Shown here piece by piece: positions 28,719 through 38,475 of a DNA stretch of 64,000 nucleotides. The translations under genes were made by a program, and so were the position numbers. The notes beneath the pieces are model-generated. The model saw only the letters and a program-made list of their open reading frames with translations. It made no database searches and was not told the origin of the DNA. Each line of letters begins with the position of its first letter. The stretch's first letter is position 1. Source of the stretch: Photobacterium swingsii (GTDB taxonomy: Bacteria; Pseudomonadota; Gammaproteobacteria; Enterobacterales; Vibrionaceae); contig NZ_AP024852.1 of the NCBI RefSeq assembly GCF_024346715.1, forward strand, positions 558,001 through 622,000. Reading direction: 5' to 3'.

Positions 28719-29516
28719 TTAACCGCCGATAATGATCTCCTTGACGAAACGACTACCAAAGTAAGCAAGGGTGAGTAAGAACGCCCCGACTAGACTGAAC
28801 CAAACGACGCGGCGACCACGCCACCCTTTATGGAAATGTCCCCATAAAAGTGTACTGTAAACACCCCAAGCCATCAGTGATAACAAGGCTTTATGCATTT
28901 TACCTTGCACTAGCATATCGTGAATAAAGATAAAGCCAGTGATTAAGGTAATCGTCAGAAGAGTATTACCCACTAAAATGATCTTGAAAAGCTGACGTTC
29001 GACCATCATTAAAGGAGGGATGTTTGGATTTATCAGCAAACTCTTCTTTGTTTTTAGCTTGTGATCGAGCCAGGCTAACTGAATCGCATACAAAGTGGCG
29101 ATCATTAGGGTCGAATATGAGAACAAGGCTAGAGAAATATGCAGTAAAACTTGCGGGTGGCCTTCTAAATGGGTAATAAAAGAGCCCGGTAATAAGGTAG
29201 CGGCTGTTAAGTTAATCGCAGCAAAGCTGTAAACGACAGGCAGCAGAAACCACACGCGCATTTTTAGCGTGGCGAAGGTGGTAAGGGTCGCGATCATGAA
29301 GCTGATCAGCGAAGCAACGTTCAGAATACTCAGATTCTGGCCGACACCACCGAGAATTAAATCTTTTAATAGTAAGATATGTAAGGTTATTGCCGCCAAA
29401 GCAGCAATAAAAACAGGTTTGGTTTTTATGCCATCACTGTTGGTTAGGCCAGGAATAACAAGGCCTAAAGCCAGTAAATAGAAGCAAGCTGCCATAATGG
29501 CAATCAACATATCCAT
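28719..29516 (-). CDS. ypjD: YpjD, CcsA-like inner membrane protein
   Basis: The 265-residue polytopic protein belongs to the cytochrome c assembly (CcsA/CcmC-like) superfamily. It shows about eight hydrophobic segments and the conserved blocks HLEGHPQVLLHISLALFSYST, WGVYSTLLWGHFHKGWRGRRVVWF and a final TLAYFGSRFV. The ATG at 29516 gives an N-terminus that begins directly with the first membrane span; the frame is open to TTG 29555, but that adds a polar extension. The gene is divergent from ffh. Its precise function is unproven. Confidence 0.85.
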   Translation of the reverse strand: MDMLIAIMAACFYLLALGLVIPGLTNSDGIKTKPVFIAALAAITLHILLLKDLILGGVGQNLSILNVASLISFMIATLTTFATLKMRVWFLLPVVYSFAAINLTAATLLPGSFITHLEGHPQVLLHISLALFSYSTLMIATLYAIQLAWLDHKLKTKKSLLINPNIPPLMMVERQLFKIILVGNTLLTITLITGFIFIHDMLVQGKMHKALLSLMAWGVYSTLLWGHFHKGWRGRRVVWFSLVGAFLLTLAYFGSRFVKEIIIGG

Positions 29517-29727
29517 AGTAAACGCGTAACTATCTATGATGGTTAGAGGTCGCAATTATACCTTGCTGAACACAGAGTCGCCATTGCTACATGAAAGCAG
29601 GCGCAGGATTGCGGTATACTAGCGGTAATTTATTAGAATTATGTCCATTTGAGAGCAGAATTAACGTTTAAATTGTTAATCTTTCTGTGGGTATAAAGAG
29701 TTTTGTTGCGAAACGAGCGAGTAGCAC

Positions 29728-31095
29728 ATGTTCGAGAATTTATCGGAGCGTTTATCCAAAACGCTTAAAAATATCAGCGGCCGTGGCCGTCTGACCGACG
29801 ACAATATCAAAGATACGCTACGTGAAGTACGTATGGCGTTACTTGAAGCGGACGTTGCGCTTCCGGTTGTTCGTGATTTTGTTAAGCGTGTAAAAGAGCG
29901 CGCGGTAGGTACAGAAGTATCTAAAAGCCTAACACCAGGCCAAGAGTTCATTAAGATTGTTCAGGTTGAGCTTGAAGCGGTAATGGGCGAGTCTAACGAA
30001 GAGCTAGATCTTGCAGCGCAACCGCCTGCGGTCATTTTAATGGCAGGTCTGCAAGGTGCGGGTAAAACAACCAGTGCCGGTAAGTTGGGTAAGCTTTTAA
30101 AAGAGCGTAATAAAAAGAAAGTGTTGGTGGTGTCTGCCGATGTTTATCGCCCAGCGGCGATCAAACAGTTGCAAACCCTAGCGTCTGACATTGGCATCGA
30201 TTTCTTCCCTTCTAGCGCCGATCAAAAGCCAGTAGACATTGTTAATGATGCTGTCGCACACGCTAAGCTTAAATTTTATGATGTCTTGATTGTCGATACG
30301 GCTGGTCGTTTGCACGTCGATGAAGAGATGATGGACGAAATTAAAGACGTCCATGCTGCTGCTAACCCAGTTGAAACCTTGTTCGTGGTTGATGCCATGA
30401 CAGGTCAAGATGCCGCGAATACAGCAAAAGCCTTTAACGATACCTTACCGCTAACCGGTGTGATCCTAACCAAAGTGGATGGTGATGCGCGTGGTGGTGC
30501 GGCGTTATCTGTGCGTCATATTACGGGTAAACCGGTTAAGTTCTTGGGTGTGGGTGAAAAAACCGACGCGCTAGAACCGTTCCATCCGGATCGTGTGGCA
30601 TCACGTATCCTTGGTATGGGTGATGTACTGTCACTGATCGAAGACCTAGAGCGTAATGTTGATAAAGAGCAGGCTGAAAAGCTGGCGCAGAAGTTTAAAG
30701 AAAAGAAAGGTTTCGACTTAGAAGACTTCTTAAGCCAACTAAAACAAATGAAGAACATGGGCGGCATGATGGGCATGCTAGACAAAATGCCGGGCATGTC
30801 TCAGTTACCTGACAACATGAAAGATCAGGTTAACGATAAAATGTTTAACCAGATGGAAGCAATCATCAATTCAATGACCAAAGGTGAGCGTGAGCGTCCT
30901 GAATTGATCAAAGGTTCGCGTAAGAAGCGTATAGCTGCAGGTTCTGGTACCCAGGTACAAGATGTAAACCGTCTGCTTAAGCAGTTCACCCAAATGCAGA
31001 AAATGATGAAGAAAATGCAAAAGGGTGGCATGAAGAATATGATGCGCCAGATGAAAGGCATGATGCCTGGTGGCGGCATGTTCCCTGGTCGATAA
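29728..31095 (+). CDS. ffh: signal recognition particle protein Ffh
   Basis: The 455-residue GTPase binds 4.5S RNA and targets nascent membrane proteins to FtsY. It has the N domain, the G domain with GLQGAGKTTSAGKLG and DTAGR motifs plus TKVDGDARGGAALS, and a methionine-rich M domain (MKNMGGMMGMLDKMPGM) that holds the signal sequence and the RNA. The length matches E. coli (453). A terminator separates it from the rpsP operon. Confidence 0.97.
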   Translation: MFENLSERLSKTLKNISGRGRLTDDNIKDTLREVRMALLEADVALPVVRDFVKRVKERAVGTEVSKSLTPGQEFIKIVQVELEAVMGESNEELDLAAQPPAVILMAGLQGAGKTTSAGKLGKLLKERNKKKVLVVSADVYRPAAIKQLQTLASDIGIDFFPSSADQKPVDIVNDAVAHAKLKFYDVLIVDTAGRLHVDEEMMDEIKDVHAAANPVETLFVVDAMTGQDAANTAKAFNDTLPLTGVILTKVDGDARGGAALSVRHITGKPVKFLGVGEKTDALEPFHPDRVASRILGMGDVLSLIEDLERNVDKEQAEKLAQKFKEKKGFDLEDFLSQLKQMKNMGGMMGMLDKMPGMSQLPDNMKDQVNDKMFNQMEAIINSMTKGERERPELIKGSRKKRIAAGSGTQVQDVNRLLKQFTQMQKMMKKMQKGGMKNMMRQMKGMMPGGGMFPGR

Positions 31096-31198
31096 GAAAA
31101 CATTAAATAGGGATTTTTCCGTTAACTGGTGAAAAATTAGCTAAAGCAGTTGCATTCGTCAGTTTAAAGAGTAAAATTCCCGAGCTTAATTTGGCACG

Positions 31199-31230
31199 GC
31201 CCCCGTTGTTTCAGCGGGGGCAATTTTTAT
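31199..31230 (+). terminator. terminator after ffh
   Basis: GCCCCCG (31199-31205) pairs with CGGGGGC (31215-31221), followed by AATTTTTATT. It lies between ffh and rpsP and could attenuate read-through into the ribosomal operon. Confidence 0.75.
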
Positions 31231-31254
31231 TCACAGTAATGCAAAGAGGACGAT

Positions 31255-31506
31255 ATGGTTACCATTCGTTTGGCTCGTCACGGCGCTAAGAAGCGTCCTT
31301 TCTATCACATCGTAGTTGCTGACTCACGTTGCGCACGCGACGGTCGTAACATCGAACGTATCGGTTTCTTCAACCCTGTTGCTAAGGGCCAAGAAGAGCG
31401 TCTACGTCTTGATCTAGATCGCGTAAACCACTGGGTTGGTCAAGGTGCAACAGTATCTGACCGCGCAGCTAAACTAATCAAAGACGCAGCGAAAGCAGCA
31501 GCTTAA
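31255..31506 (+). CDS. rpsP: 30S ribosomal protein S16
   Basis: The 83-residue protein has the S16 signature [25 protein letters not shown]. It is the first gene of the rpsP-rimM-trmD-rplS operon, with strongly biased codons. AAAGAGG precedes the ATG. Confidence 0.97.
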   Translation: MVTIRLARHGAKKRPFYHIVVADSRCARDGRNIERIGFFNPVAKGQEERLRLDLDRVNHWVGQGATVSDRAAKLIKDAAKAAA

Positions 31507-31537
31507 TTAGTATTTAAATCTGGGTAGAAGAGAAACG

Positions 31538-32071
31538 ATGAGTTTAAAAAACCAAGACCACATTGTAGTCGGTAAACTGGGTGCCACCTATGGTATCAAG
31601 GGTTGGCTCAAAGTTTTTTCCTATACAGAACAATCTGAAAGCATTTTCTCTTACGCGCCTTGGCTTATTAAAGTTAAAGGCGAGTGGAAAGAGTTCCGCG
31701 TTGAATCGTGGAAACGCCATGGCCAAGGGTTGGTTGCTAAGCTAGAAGGTTTGGATATCCGCGAGGATGCTCAAGTGTTCACGAATGCTGAAGTAACTGT
31801 ACCTGCAGGTCAGCTACCTGCGCTGTCGGATGAAGAATTCTACTGGCGTGAGTTGTTTGGTATGTCTGTATTCACTACTGAAGGTTACGACCTAGGTAAG
31901 GTAACTGACATCCTGGAAACAGGTTCAAATGACGTATTAGTAGTTAAGGCAAATCTAAAAGATGCTTTTGGGCAGAAGGAACGTTTAATCCCGTTCCTCG
32001 ATGAGCAGGTCATCAAGTCGATTGATCGCACTGCTCAGCGGATCGAAGTTGACTGGGATCCTGGATTCTAA
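31538..32071 (+). CDS. rimM: ribosome maturation factor RimM
   Basis: The 177-residue protein assists maturation of the 30S head by binding S19. It shows the RimM N-terminal beta barrel ([21 protein letters not shown]) and the PRC-barrel domain ([35 protein letters not shown]). It is the second gene of the operon, 31 bp after rpsP. Length agrees with E. coli (182). Confidence 0.95.
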   Translation: MSLKNQDHIVVGKLGATYGIKGWLKVFSYTEQSESIFSYAPWLIKVKGEWKEFRVESWKRHGQGLVAKLEGLDIREDAQVFTNAEVTVPAGQLPALSDEEFYWRELFGMSVFTTEGYDLGKVTDILETGSNDVLVVKANLKDAFGQKERLIPFLDEQVIKSIDRTAQRIEVDWDPGF

Positions 32072-32092
32072 TCCCCGGTAATAGGTGAACAA

Positions 32093-32839
32093 ATGAAGGT
32101 AGGCATAATCAGCCTTTTCCCTGACATGTTTAATGCCATTACCAATTATGGGGTGACAGGCCAGGCGGTTAAAAAAGGCCTTTTGTCAGTAGAAACGTGG
32201 AACCCCCGCGATTTTACATATGACAAACATCGTACGGTTGATGATCGACCATACGGTGGCGGACCGGGTATGTTAATGATGGTGCAGCCTTTGCGCGATG
32301 CCATTCATGCTGCCAAACAGTCCGTTGAAGGTCAGGCTAAAGTCATTTACCTATCACCTCAGGGCCGTAAGCTTGATCAAGCAGGTGTTGAGGAGTTAGC
32401 CCAGAATGAGAATTTAATTCTTATCTGTGGGCGCTATGAAGGGGTAGATGAGCGCATTATCCAACAAGAGGTAGACGAAGAATGGTCTATCGGGGATTTT
32501 GTGCTGACTGGGGGCGAACTGCCTGCCATGACGTTAGTTGATGCAGTTGTCCGGTTTGTTCCGGGTGTGCTGGGAGACTTTGCGTCAGCAGAGGAAGATT
32601 CTTTTGCAAATGGCTTGCTAGATTGTCCACATTACACGCGTCCTGAAACGTTAGATGGGCAGGAAGTACCAAAAGTATTACTGTCAGGAAACCACAAGGA
32701 CATTAGTCGCTGGCGATTAAAACAATCGTTGGGCCGTACTTGGCTAAGAAGACCAGAGCTCCTGGAAAACCTAGCTCTGACTGACGATCAGGAATTCTTG
32801 CTCGCGGAGTTTATCCGAGAACATAGAGCAAGCATTTAA
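32093..32839 (+). CDS. trmD: tRNA (guanine-N1-)-methyltransferase TrmD
   Basis: The 248-residue SPOUT-class enzyme methylates G37 of tRNAs that read codons beginning with C. The trefoil-knot SAM site is visible ([29 protein letters not shown]), as is the N-terminal [18 protein letters not shown] block. It lies 21 bp after rimM. Confidence 0.97.
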   Translation: MKVGIISLFPDMFNAITNYGVTGQAVKKGLLSVETWNPRDFTYDKHRTVDDRPYGGGPGMLMMVQPLRDAIHAAKQSVEGQAKVIYLSPQGRKLDQAGVEELAQNENLILICGRYEGVDERIIQQEVDEEWSIGDFVLTGGELPAMTLVDAVVRFVPGVLGDFASAEEDSFANGLLDCPHYTRPETLDGQEVPKVLLSGNHKDISRWRLKQSLGRTWLRRPELLENLALTDDQEFLLAEFIREHRASI

Positions 32840-32875
32840 TTAATTTAGTATCAGTTTATTCTAGGGTATACACCA

Positions 32876-33229
32876 ATGAGTAACATCATCAAGCAGCTCG
32901 AAGACGAGCAACTAAAACAAGACCTACCTACTTTTGCACCTGGCGACACTGTTGTTGTTAAAGTAAAAGTAAAAGAAGGTGACCGTGAGCGTCTACAGGC
33001 GTTCGAAGGTGTGGTTATCGCTAAGCGTAACCGTGGTCTACATTCTGCATTCACAGTTCGTAAAATCTCGAACGGTGAAGGCGTTGAGCGTGCGTTCCAA
33101 ACTCACTCTCCAATCGTTGACAGCATTACTGTTAAGCGTCGTGGTCTAGTACGTCGTGCCAAACTGTACTACCTACGTGAGCGTTCAGGTAAAGCGGCTC
33201 GTATCAAAGAGAAACTTGCTCGCAAGTAA
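32876..33229 (+). CDS. rplS: 50S ribosomal protein L19
   Basis: The 117-residue protein carries the L19 motifs [20 protein letters not shown] and [28 protein letters not shown]. It closes the rpsP operon and is followed by a strong terminator. Confidence 0.97.
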   Translation: MSNIIKQLEDEQLKQDLPTFAPGDTVVVKVKVKEGDRERLQAFEGVVIAKRNRGLHSAFTVRKISNGEGVERAFQTHSPIVDSITVKRRGLVRRAKLYYLRERSGKAARIKEKLARK

Positions 33230-33252
33230 TCGAACGTGTAAGACGTTTATCG

Positions 33253-33284
33253 AAAAAGCCCACCTTCTGGTGGGCTTTTTTTTG
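33253..33284 (+). terminator. rpsP operon terminator
   Basis: A 12-bp stem AAAAAGCCCACC / GGTGGGCTTTTT with a TTCT loop is followed by more T residues. Confidence 0.92.
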
Positions 33285-33346
33285 TTTTTCTGCACAGTAC
33301 TTTACTGATGACGACTTGGTAGTTTAGTGTTTTGCGTAGGAAAAGT

Positions 33347-33379
33347 ACTGAGAACAAGGTGTAGATTGTTGTTCTCAGT
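33347..33379 (-). terminator. probable terminator of the outer-membrane protein gene
   Basis: An 11-bp perfect stem ACTGAGAACAA / TTGTTCTCAGT with an 11-nt loop lies 72 bp after the stop of the minus-strand gene; on that strand it is followed by ACTTTTCC, a weak T run. An alternative reading is an operator or RNA element. Confidence 0.5.
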
Positions 33380-33451
33380 GATTTGAATCGGCAAAAGTGA
33401 TCTGTTACTAAGTTAGACTGGTATTAGCCTATTCGCGACATTGGTATAAAT

Positions 33452-33997
33452 TTAGAAAATGAAATGAAGGCCAAGGCTGAAAGTGTTAGCCCGAAAACCT
33501 TTTGCCATATCAAGGTATTGCATTTCACCACTCATCATTAGGTTATGGCTCACAGGTGCTTTAAGGCCTATCGCGACATAAGGACGAAAACTGCCAAACT
33601 CATCACTACCATGTTGCCCATTTCCCCAATGGCTGTACTGCAGGCTGGTATAGTTTGCACCGATTTTCCCGTAAGTTAAAAACAGGTTACTGATAGGCAT
33701 TTCTCCGCGCATTGCCACAATTGCACCACGGTAATCGACATATTCTTTATGTGTGTCTTCATCCGTTAATGGAGCTGTGCCACTTGCGTTAAAGAAGATC
33801 GCTGTTTCGATCGCAAGCGAATAGGAGAGAGCATACGAGTAGCCAACTTGGGTGATCCAGCCGCTGTCGTGTTTGTCGTCCACGCTTAGTTCTGAGTATC
33901 CACCTTGGAAGTAAACTTGATTGTAGGCTGAAGCTGTAGCAGGCATAAGCGAGCACGCCAGTAAGGCCAGCGAGCCGCAAGTACGGGGGAGGTTCAT
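33452..33997 (-). CDS. outer-membrane beta-barrel protein, unknown function
   Basis: The 181-residue protein has a signal peptide with cleavage after ASA (about residue 24) and then alternating strands typical of an eight-stranded OmpA/OmpW-like barrel (QVYFQGGYSEL, WITQVGYSYAL, FRPYVAIGLKAP), ending in phenylalanine (LGLHFIF), the outer-membrane insertion signal. No cysteine or enzymatic motif is seen in the mature part. It is transcribed alone, minus strand. I cannot assign a substrate or a named family. Confidence 0.75.
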   Translation of the reverse strand: MNLPRTCGSLALLACSLMPATASAYNQVYFQGGYSELSVDDKHDSGWITQVGYSYALSYSLAIETAIFFNASGTAPLTDEDTHKEYVDYRGAIVAMRGEMPISNLFLTYGKIGANYTSLQYSHWGNGQHGSDEFGSFRPYVAIGLKAPVSHNLMMSGEMQYLDMAKGFRANTFSLGLHFIF

Positions 33998-34093
33998 GAT
34001 TAGATCCAGCAGAAAATTTTGAGCAATATACAGTTAGCTGTATGGTTAATCAAATAATGATAGTAATAATGGATGAGTGTTAAAGGCATAAAG

Positions 34094-34115
34094 AAGCCAG
34101 CTCGAAAGCTGGCTT
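34094..34115 (-). terminator. probable terminator of the CstA-family gene
   Basis: A 9-bp perfect stem AAGCCAGCT / AGCTGGCTT with a 4-nt loop is followed on the minus strand by CTTTATG. It lies 32 bp after the transporter stop. Confidence 0.65.
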
Positions 34116-34146
34116 AGATCGTTAGGGGAACGGGGGAACCAATAGG

Positions 34147-35625
34147 TTAAACGGTTTCTAGTTTGCCATCGTCTTCATCGGCAAGGTCGGTTTCGCCTTT
34201 ACCTTTTGATTTTTTAATGACTAGCCCTGTAATCGTTAGGCTGCTTACCACGCCAACAATGGTTGATAAGGTCATAGGTAGACCGAAACCAAGTTGTGCA
34301 TTGCTAAGGATGAACGTGATACATACGGTTGTCATGAAAATAGCAGGGATAGTCGCAACCCAATGCAGCTTGTTATGGCGCAGTAGGTAAGCGGACGCCG
34401 TCCACAGCATCATCACGGCTGTAGATTGGTTAGCAAAGCCGAAGTAGCGCCAGATGATGCCAAAGTCAACTTGGGTCAACACACCACCGAGAACGAACAG
34501 AGGAAGTGCCATCAGCAGGCGGTTACGCAGTGTTTTCTGCTCCATGTTGAAGTATTCAGCCAGGATTAAGCGGCTAGAGCGGAATGCGGTATCACCTGAT
34601 GTAATCGGTAGAATAACAACACCAAGGAAAGCAACCACACCACCTACAACGCCTAATAGACCAATTGATGAGTTGTAAACCACGCTACCTGGCCCACCAT
34701 TTTTCACTGCTTCCGCTAATGATTCAACCGAGCCAAAGAAAGAGAGAGCCAGTGCACACCAAATCAGCGCGATAATACCTTCACCGATCATTGCTCCGTA
34801 GAAAACGAAGCGGCCATTCTTTTCATTTTCAACACAGCGTGCCATGAGTGGCGATTGGGTTGCATGGAAACCAGAGATGGCACCACAAGCAATCGTAATA
34901 AACAGTGCAGGCCACAGTGGCAGATTGTTTGGGTTCATGTTTGTGAACATTTGGCTCATTTCATAATCACCAAGCAAGGTGTGCTCGCTTGAGAATGCGA
35001 TTGCCGTGATCAGGCCGACAGACATAAAGATCAGTAGAGCGCCGAAAAGTGGATAGAAACGGCCAATGATTTTATCAACAGGTACGATTGTCGCGATAAT
35101 GTAGTAAGCAAAAATAATTACGACCATGGTTGTCATCGACAAGCCCATGTTGGTTTGTTCGTTAACTAGGTTGGTGATCATACCCGCTGGTGCTGAAACG
35201 AAAACCACACCGACAAGTAGCAACAGTACGATAGCAAAAATGTTCATAAAATGTTTTGCACCGTTGCCAAGGTAGCGACCAGTTAGTGTCGGTACAGATG
35301 CTCCGCCGTTACGTACCGACAGCATACCTGAGAAGTAGTCATGCACAGCCCCTGCGAAAATACAGCCTAGTACAATCCAAAGCATAGCGGCAGGGCCGTA
35401 TAGTGCCCCCATGATAGGGCCAAAGATTGGGCCTACACCTGCAATATTGAGTAACTGAACAAGGTAGACTTTCTTGGTCGACATTGGCACATAGTCCACA
35501 CCATCCGTTTTGGTGTATGCCGGTGTTTGGCGATTTTCATTAATGCCAAAAACTTTTTCAATGAATGCACCGTAGATGAAGTATCCACCTATGAGTGCGG
35601 CAACGCAGAGTAAGAACCAAGTCAT
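34147..35625 (-). CDS. cstA: CstA/BtsT-family transporter, probable pyruvate or peptide uptake
   Basis: The 492-residue polytopic protein has the CstA core (YGPAAMLWIVLGCIFAGAVHDYFSGMLSVRNGG, then IACGAISGFHATQSPLMARC). It is the shorter form of about 490 residues; the E. coli CstA and BtsT proteins are about 700. Family members import pyruvate (BtsT, CstA) or are linked to peptide use under carbon starvation. The adjacent BtsS/BtsR genes and the three BtsR-like repeats upstream support a pyruvate-induced transporter. The substrate is inferred. Confidence 0.88.
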   Translation of the reverse strand: MTWFLLCVAALIGGYFIYGAFIEKVFGINENRQTPAYTKTDGVDYVPMSTKKVYLVQLLNIAGVGPIFGPIMGALYGPAAMLWIVLGCIFAGAVHDYFSGMLSVRNGGASVPTLTGRYLGNGAKHFMNIFAIVLLLLVGVVFVSAPAGMITNLVNEQTNMGLSMTTMVVIIFAYYIIATIVPVDKIIGRFYPLFGALLIFMSVGLITAIAFSSEHTLLGDYEMSQMFTNMNPNNLPLWPALFITIACGAISGFHATQSPLMARCVENEKNGRFVFYGAMIGEGIIALIWCALALSFFGSVESLAEAVKNGGPGSVVYNSSIGLLGVVGGVVAFLGVVILPITSGDTAFRSSRLILAEYFNMEQKTLRNRLLMALPLFVLGGVLTQVDFGIIWRYFGFANQSTAVMMLWTASAYLLRHNKLHWVATIPAIFMTTVCITFILSNAQLGFGLPMTLSTIVGVVSSLTITGLVIKKSKGKGETDLADEDDGKLETV

Positions 35626-35709
35626 TTTGTTTTCTCGCTGTGGTTTATTGGGGGAGTGCTAATACTGCCATCATACGGACTTGGATCTTGGATGCACGGG
35701 GGAAAGCGG

Positions 35710-35757
35710 TGAGTGGTTGTATACGATGATGAGTGGTTGATAGCAGCATTAAGTGGT
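35710..35757 (-). promoter_or_regulatory. three direct repeats, likely BtsR binding sites for the CstA/BtsT gene
   Basis: On the minus strand ACCACTTA, ACCACTCA and ACCACTCA occur in exact 20-bp register (35750-35757, 35730-35737, 35710-35717). From memory, the E. coli BtsR motif upstream of btsT is a direct repeat of ACC(G/A)CT(C/T)A with a spacer of about 13 bp; all three copies fit that motif, here with 12-bp spacers. A TATGAT -10-like element lies about 35 bp downstream (35670-35675). Confidence 0.72.
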
Positions 35758-35895
35758 TTTTACCGTGTCAGCAACAATTCAGGAATGTGAATGAATAATA
35801 ATGATGTTAGCGATGGATTTTATTTCAAGTAGTTGATATTGATAGTTTATTTTTGTGGCTGGCTAGGTGTGGCAAGATATTTCTAGTTGTGTGAG

Positions 35896-35917
35896 CTGGA
35901 GCACGCTTGTGCTCCAG
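35896..35917 (-). terminator. hairpin after btsR, possible weak terminator
   Basis: A perfect 9-bp stem CTGGAGCAC / GTGCTCCAG with a 4-nt loop lies 40 bp after the btsR stop. There is no T run on the minus strand, so termination may need Rho or the hairpin may only protect the 3' end. The rest of the stretch between this gene and the transporter holds the transporter's regulatory DNA. Confidence 0.45.
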
Positions 35918-35956
35918 TGGTAGTGAGGTGAGCGTTAGTGGTATGTGGTAATGCGA

Positions 35957-36670
35957 TTAACTGAGTCCGTACCTGTCTTTGAGTTCTTTGAGATAACGGC
36001 GACTCACAGGCACGTGTGAACCATGTAAAGTTGTGATTTCGGCGAGTCCATTTTCCAGCAATTTGATTTCTCTGATTGCCTGCGGGTGGATCAAGTATTG
36101 GCGGTGACAACGGATCAGTGGGGTTTTCTCTTCGAGCACTTTTAGTGTGAGTTGTGTCGTCGCTTGGTTGTCTTGGGTGATGACATGCACGCCCGATAGA
36201 TCTGAAAAAGCGGTTTCAATTTCATCTGGGCGTAGCAAGATAATTCGGTTATGGCCACAGCAAGGGATCAGCTCTAGCATTTCGCTGGTCATCGCAGAAT
36301 AATCTTGGCTGAGACACTCACGCTTAAGGCGGGTGATGGTCTTTCGTAACCGTTCGTTTTCAACGGGCTTGAGCAGATAATCAAAGGCATTATCTTCAAA
36401 GGCTTTGAGCGCGTACTCATCGTAAGCCGTTACAAACACCACTTTCGGCATCGTCTCTGGGTCAAGCATGCTCAGCATTTCAATGCCCGTGATCTGCGGC
36501 ATTTGGATATCCAAAAAAATCACGTCGGGCTTGAGGATATTAATTTTTTTTAGCCCTTCAATCGCGTTTGCACAATCGCCAATGATCTCGATCTCACCGC
36601 TTTCTGTCAGTAAATCGATCAGCTCTTCACGGGCATATAGTTCATCATCTATTACGAGTGCTTTAATCAT
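35957..36670 (-). CDS. btsR: LytTR-family response regulator BtsR-like
   Basis: The 237-residue regulator has an N-terminal receiver domain (MIKALVIDDELYAREEL, phosphoacceptor Asp in VIFLDIQMP, then VFVTAYDEYALKAFE) and a C-terminal LytTR DNA-binding domain (IRCHRQYLIHPQAIREI, HVPVSRRYLKELK). I start it at ATG 36670, with GGAG about 10 bp upstream; the open frame extends to 36730 but only into the sensor gene. It overlaps btsS by 8 bp, so the two are co-translated. The likely target is the neighbouring CstA/BtsT gene. Confidence 0.9.
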   Translation of the reverse strand: MIKALVIDDELYAREELIDLLTESGEIEIIGDCANAIEGLKKINILKPDVIFLDIQMPQITGIEMLSMLDPETMPKVVFVTAYDEYALKAFEDNAFDYLLKPVENERLRKTITRLKRECLSQDYSAMTSEMLELIPCCGHNRIILLRPDEIETAFSDLSGVHVITQDNQATTQLTLKVLEEKTPLIRCHRQYLIHPQAIREIKLLENGLAEITTLHGSHVPVSRRYLKELKDRYGLS

Positions 36671-38405
36671 GCGAGTTATTCTCCGCCGACGTTGATTGAG
36701 AAAGTGTACGTTGAGTTGATACCAAGGCATTTGTCAGTAATGAGGCGGGTAAGGTAATTGTCGCCTTGGTGGATACCTGTGCTTGGCATTGCATACTGAC
36801 ACCAAATTGTTTGCCAAACATATTTTTAAGCCGCTTATCGACAATCTTCATACCCAGTCCACTTTCTTCGCCGACAGGTTGGTAGCACCCTGCATTGTCG
36901 GCGACTACGAGTGTAATAACCTCATTGTTGACCTTGCCATGAATATGAATAATACCATTCTCTAATAGGGTCGAAGTACCGTGTTTGATGGCGTTTTCGA
37001 CTAAAGGCTGTAAGGTGAATGTCGGTATTTTGAGTGACAGTAAAGCGTCGGGAACATCCACATGTACAGTTAAACGATCTGAAAACCGAGCCAGTTCAAT
37101 TTCTAGGTAAGCATGAACATGTTGCAGTTCCTCTTTTAGGGTCACGGTTTCAATATTTTGTTTTAGATTGCGACGGAAAAATTGCGATAAGTGCTGAATA
37201 AGTTCGCGTGCTTTGTCTGGATCTCTGCGTATTACCGCATTAATTGTATTTAAGGCATTGAACAAAAAGTGCGGGTTCACTTGCGCTTGCAGCAGACGTA
37301 ATTCGGCTTGGGTCAATAAAGCTTGTTGCTGGATATAACGCCCAGTCAAAATTTGGTTCGACAGCAGTTTGGCAATGCCTTCACCGAGGGTGAGGTTGAC
37401 GGTGGAGAATAGCTTTCGCTTAGGTTCGTACAGTTTGATGGTACCCAGCACCTCGTTATTACCACCAATTAGCGGGATCACTAGGGCTGAACCTAAACGA
37501 CATTTTTCATGCAGCGAGCAACAGTACGGGATGTCGTAGCCGTCGGCATACACCAGTTCACAGTTATCAATGGCACGACGGGTATAGCCTGAAGAAATGG
37601 GGGTATCAGGCAGGTGGTGATCATCGCCAATGCCGATAAACGCGAGAATCTTATCACGATCCGTAATCGCAACAGCGCCCACACCAGTTTCTTCATAAAC
37701 GATTTGGGCAATTTTTTTCGATGTTTCTTTGTTAAAGCCTTGGCTCAAAATACCGACTGAGCGCTGGGCAATTTTGAGGGCTCGGCTAGAAAATGCAGCT
37801 GAGTATTTTTCATAGATCGTTTTTCTATCCTGAATAATACTCATAAATAGTGCAGCACCGAGCGAGTTGGCAATCACCATAGGTAAAGCGATGGCACTGA
37901 CCAAATGGAGTGCTTGGTCGAAAGGCTTCGCGACAACCAAGATAATAAACATCTGCATAATTTCAGCAAACAGGGTAATGGTGAATACAATGAAAGGCTT
38001 AAATAGCTGCTCAACCTGACCAGAACGTACTAAATATAAATGCAGTAAACCACCCATTACACCTTCCATTGTGGTGGAAATAGCACAAGCAACATCGGTA
38101 AAGCCACCCATGGAATAGCGGTGCATACCGCCAGTTAATCCCACAGCAAATCCAACAATAGGCCCCCCCAACAAGCCCCCCATAACCGCTCCGATTGCAC
38201 GGGTGTTAGCGATAGCGTCTTCGATGTTTAAACCAAAGTAAGTGCCTAATATACAAAACAAAGAAAATAATACGTAGCAAGAAAAACGTTGAGATAATCG
38301 CCCTGAAATTGTGGTGATTGGCATGAATAAAGGGGTTTTACTCAGTAAATAAGCGATAACTAAATACACACTGAGTTGTTGGAGAAGCGAGAAAATCAGT
38401 TCCAT
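36663..38405 (-). CDS. btsS: sensor histidine kinase BtsS-like (5TM-LytS type)
   Basis: The 580-residue kinase has an N-terminal 5TM receptor domain of the LytS type (conserved GGLLGGPIVGFAVGLTGGMHR), a GAF-like domain at about residues 215-350, a His_kinase dimerisation motif QVNPHFLFNALNTI with the phospho-histidine, and a C-terminal HATPase (PLVENAIKHG, GLGMKIVDKRL). E. coli BtsS senses external pyruvate. The neighbouring transporter and repeats support the same role here, though the ligand is inferred. Confidence 0.9.
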   Translation of the reverse strand: MELIFSLLQQLSVYLVIAYLLSKTPLFMPITTISGRLSQRFSCYVLFSLFCILGTYFGLNIEDAIANTRAIGAVMGGLLGGPIVGFAVGLTGGMHRYSMGGFTDVACAISTTMEGVMGGLLHLYLVRSGQVEQLFKPFIVFTITLFAEIMQMFIILVVAKPFDQALHLVSAIALPMVIANSLGAALFMSIIQDRKTIYEKYSAAFSSRALKIAQRSVGILSQGFNKETSKKIAQIVYEETGVGAVAITDRDKILAFIGIGDDHHLPDTPISSGYTRRAIDNCELVYADGYDIPYCCSLHEKCRLGSALVIPLIGGNNEVLGTIKLYEPKRKLFSTVNLTLGEGIAKLLSNQILTGRYIQQQALLTQAELRLLQAQVNPHFLFNALNTINAVIRRDPDKARELIQHLSQFFRRNLKQNIETVTLKEELQHVHAYLEIELARFSDRLTVHVDVPDALLSLKIPTFTLQPLVENAIKHGTSTLLENGIIHIHGKVNNEVITLVVADNAGCYQPVGEESGLGMKIVDKRLKNMFGKQFGVSMQCQAQVSTKATITLPASLLTNALVSTQRTLSQSTSAENNSHD

Positions 38406-38475
38406 GGGGCAGCCTATAACGGTGATTAGGAATATGGTAACCAGCTTTGCAGAATAACCTCAATGTTTATTCTGC

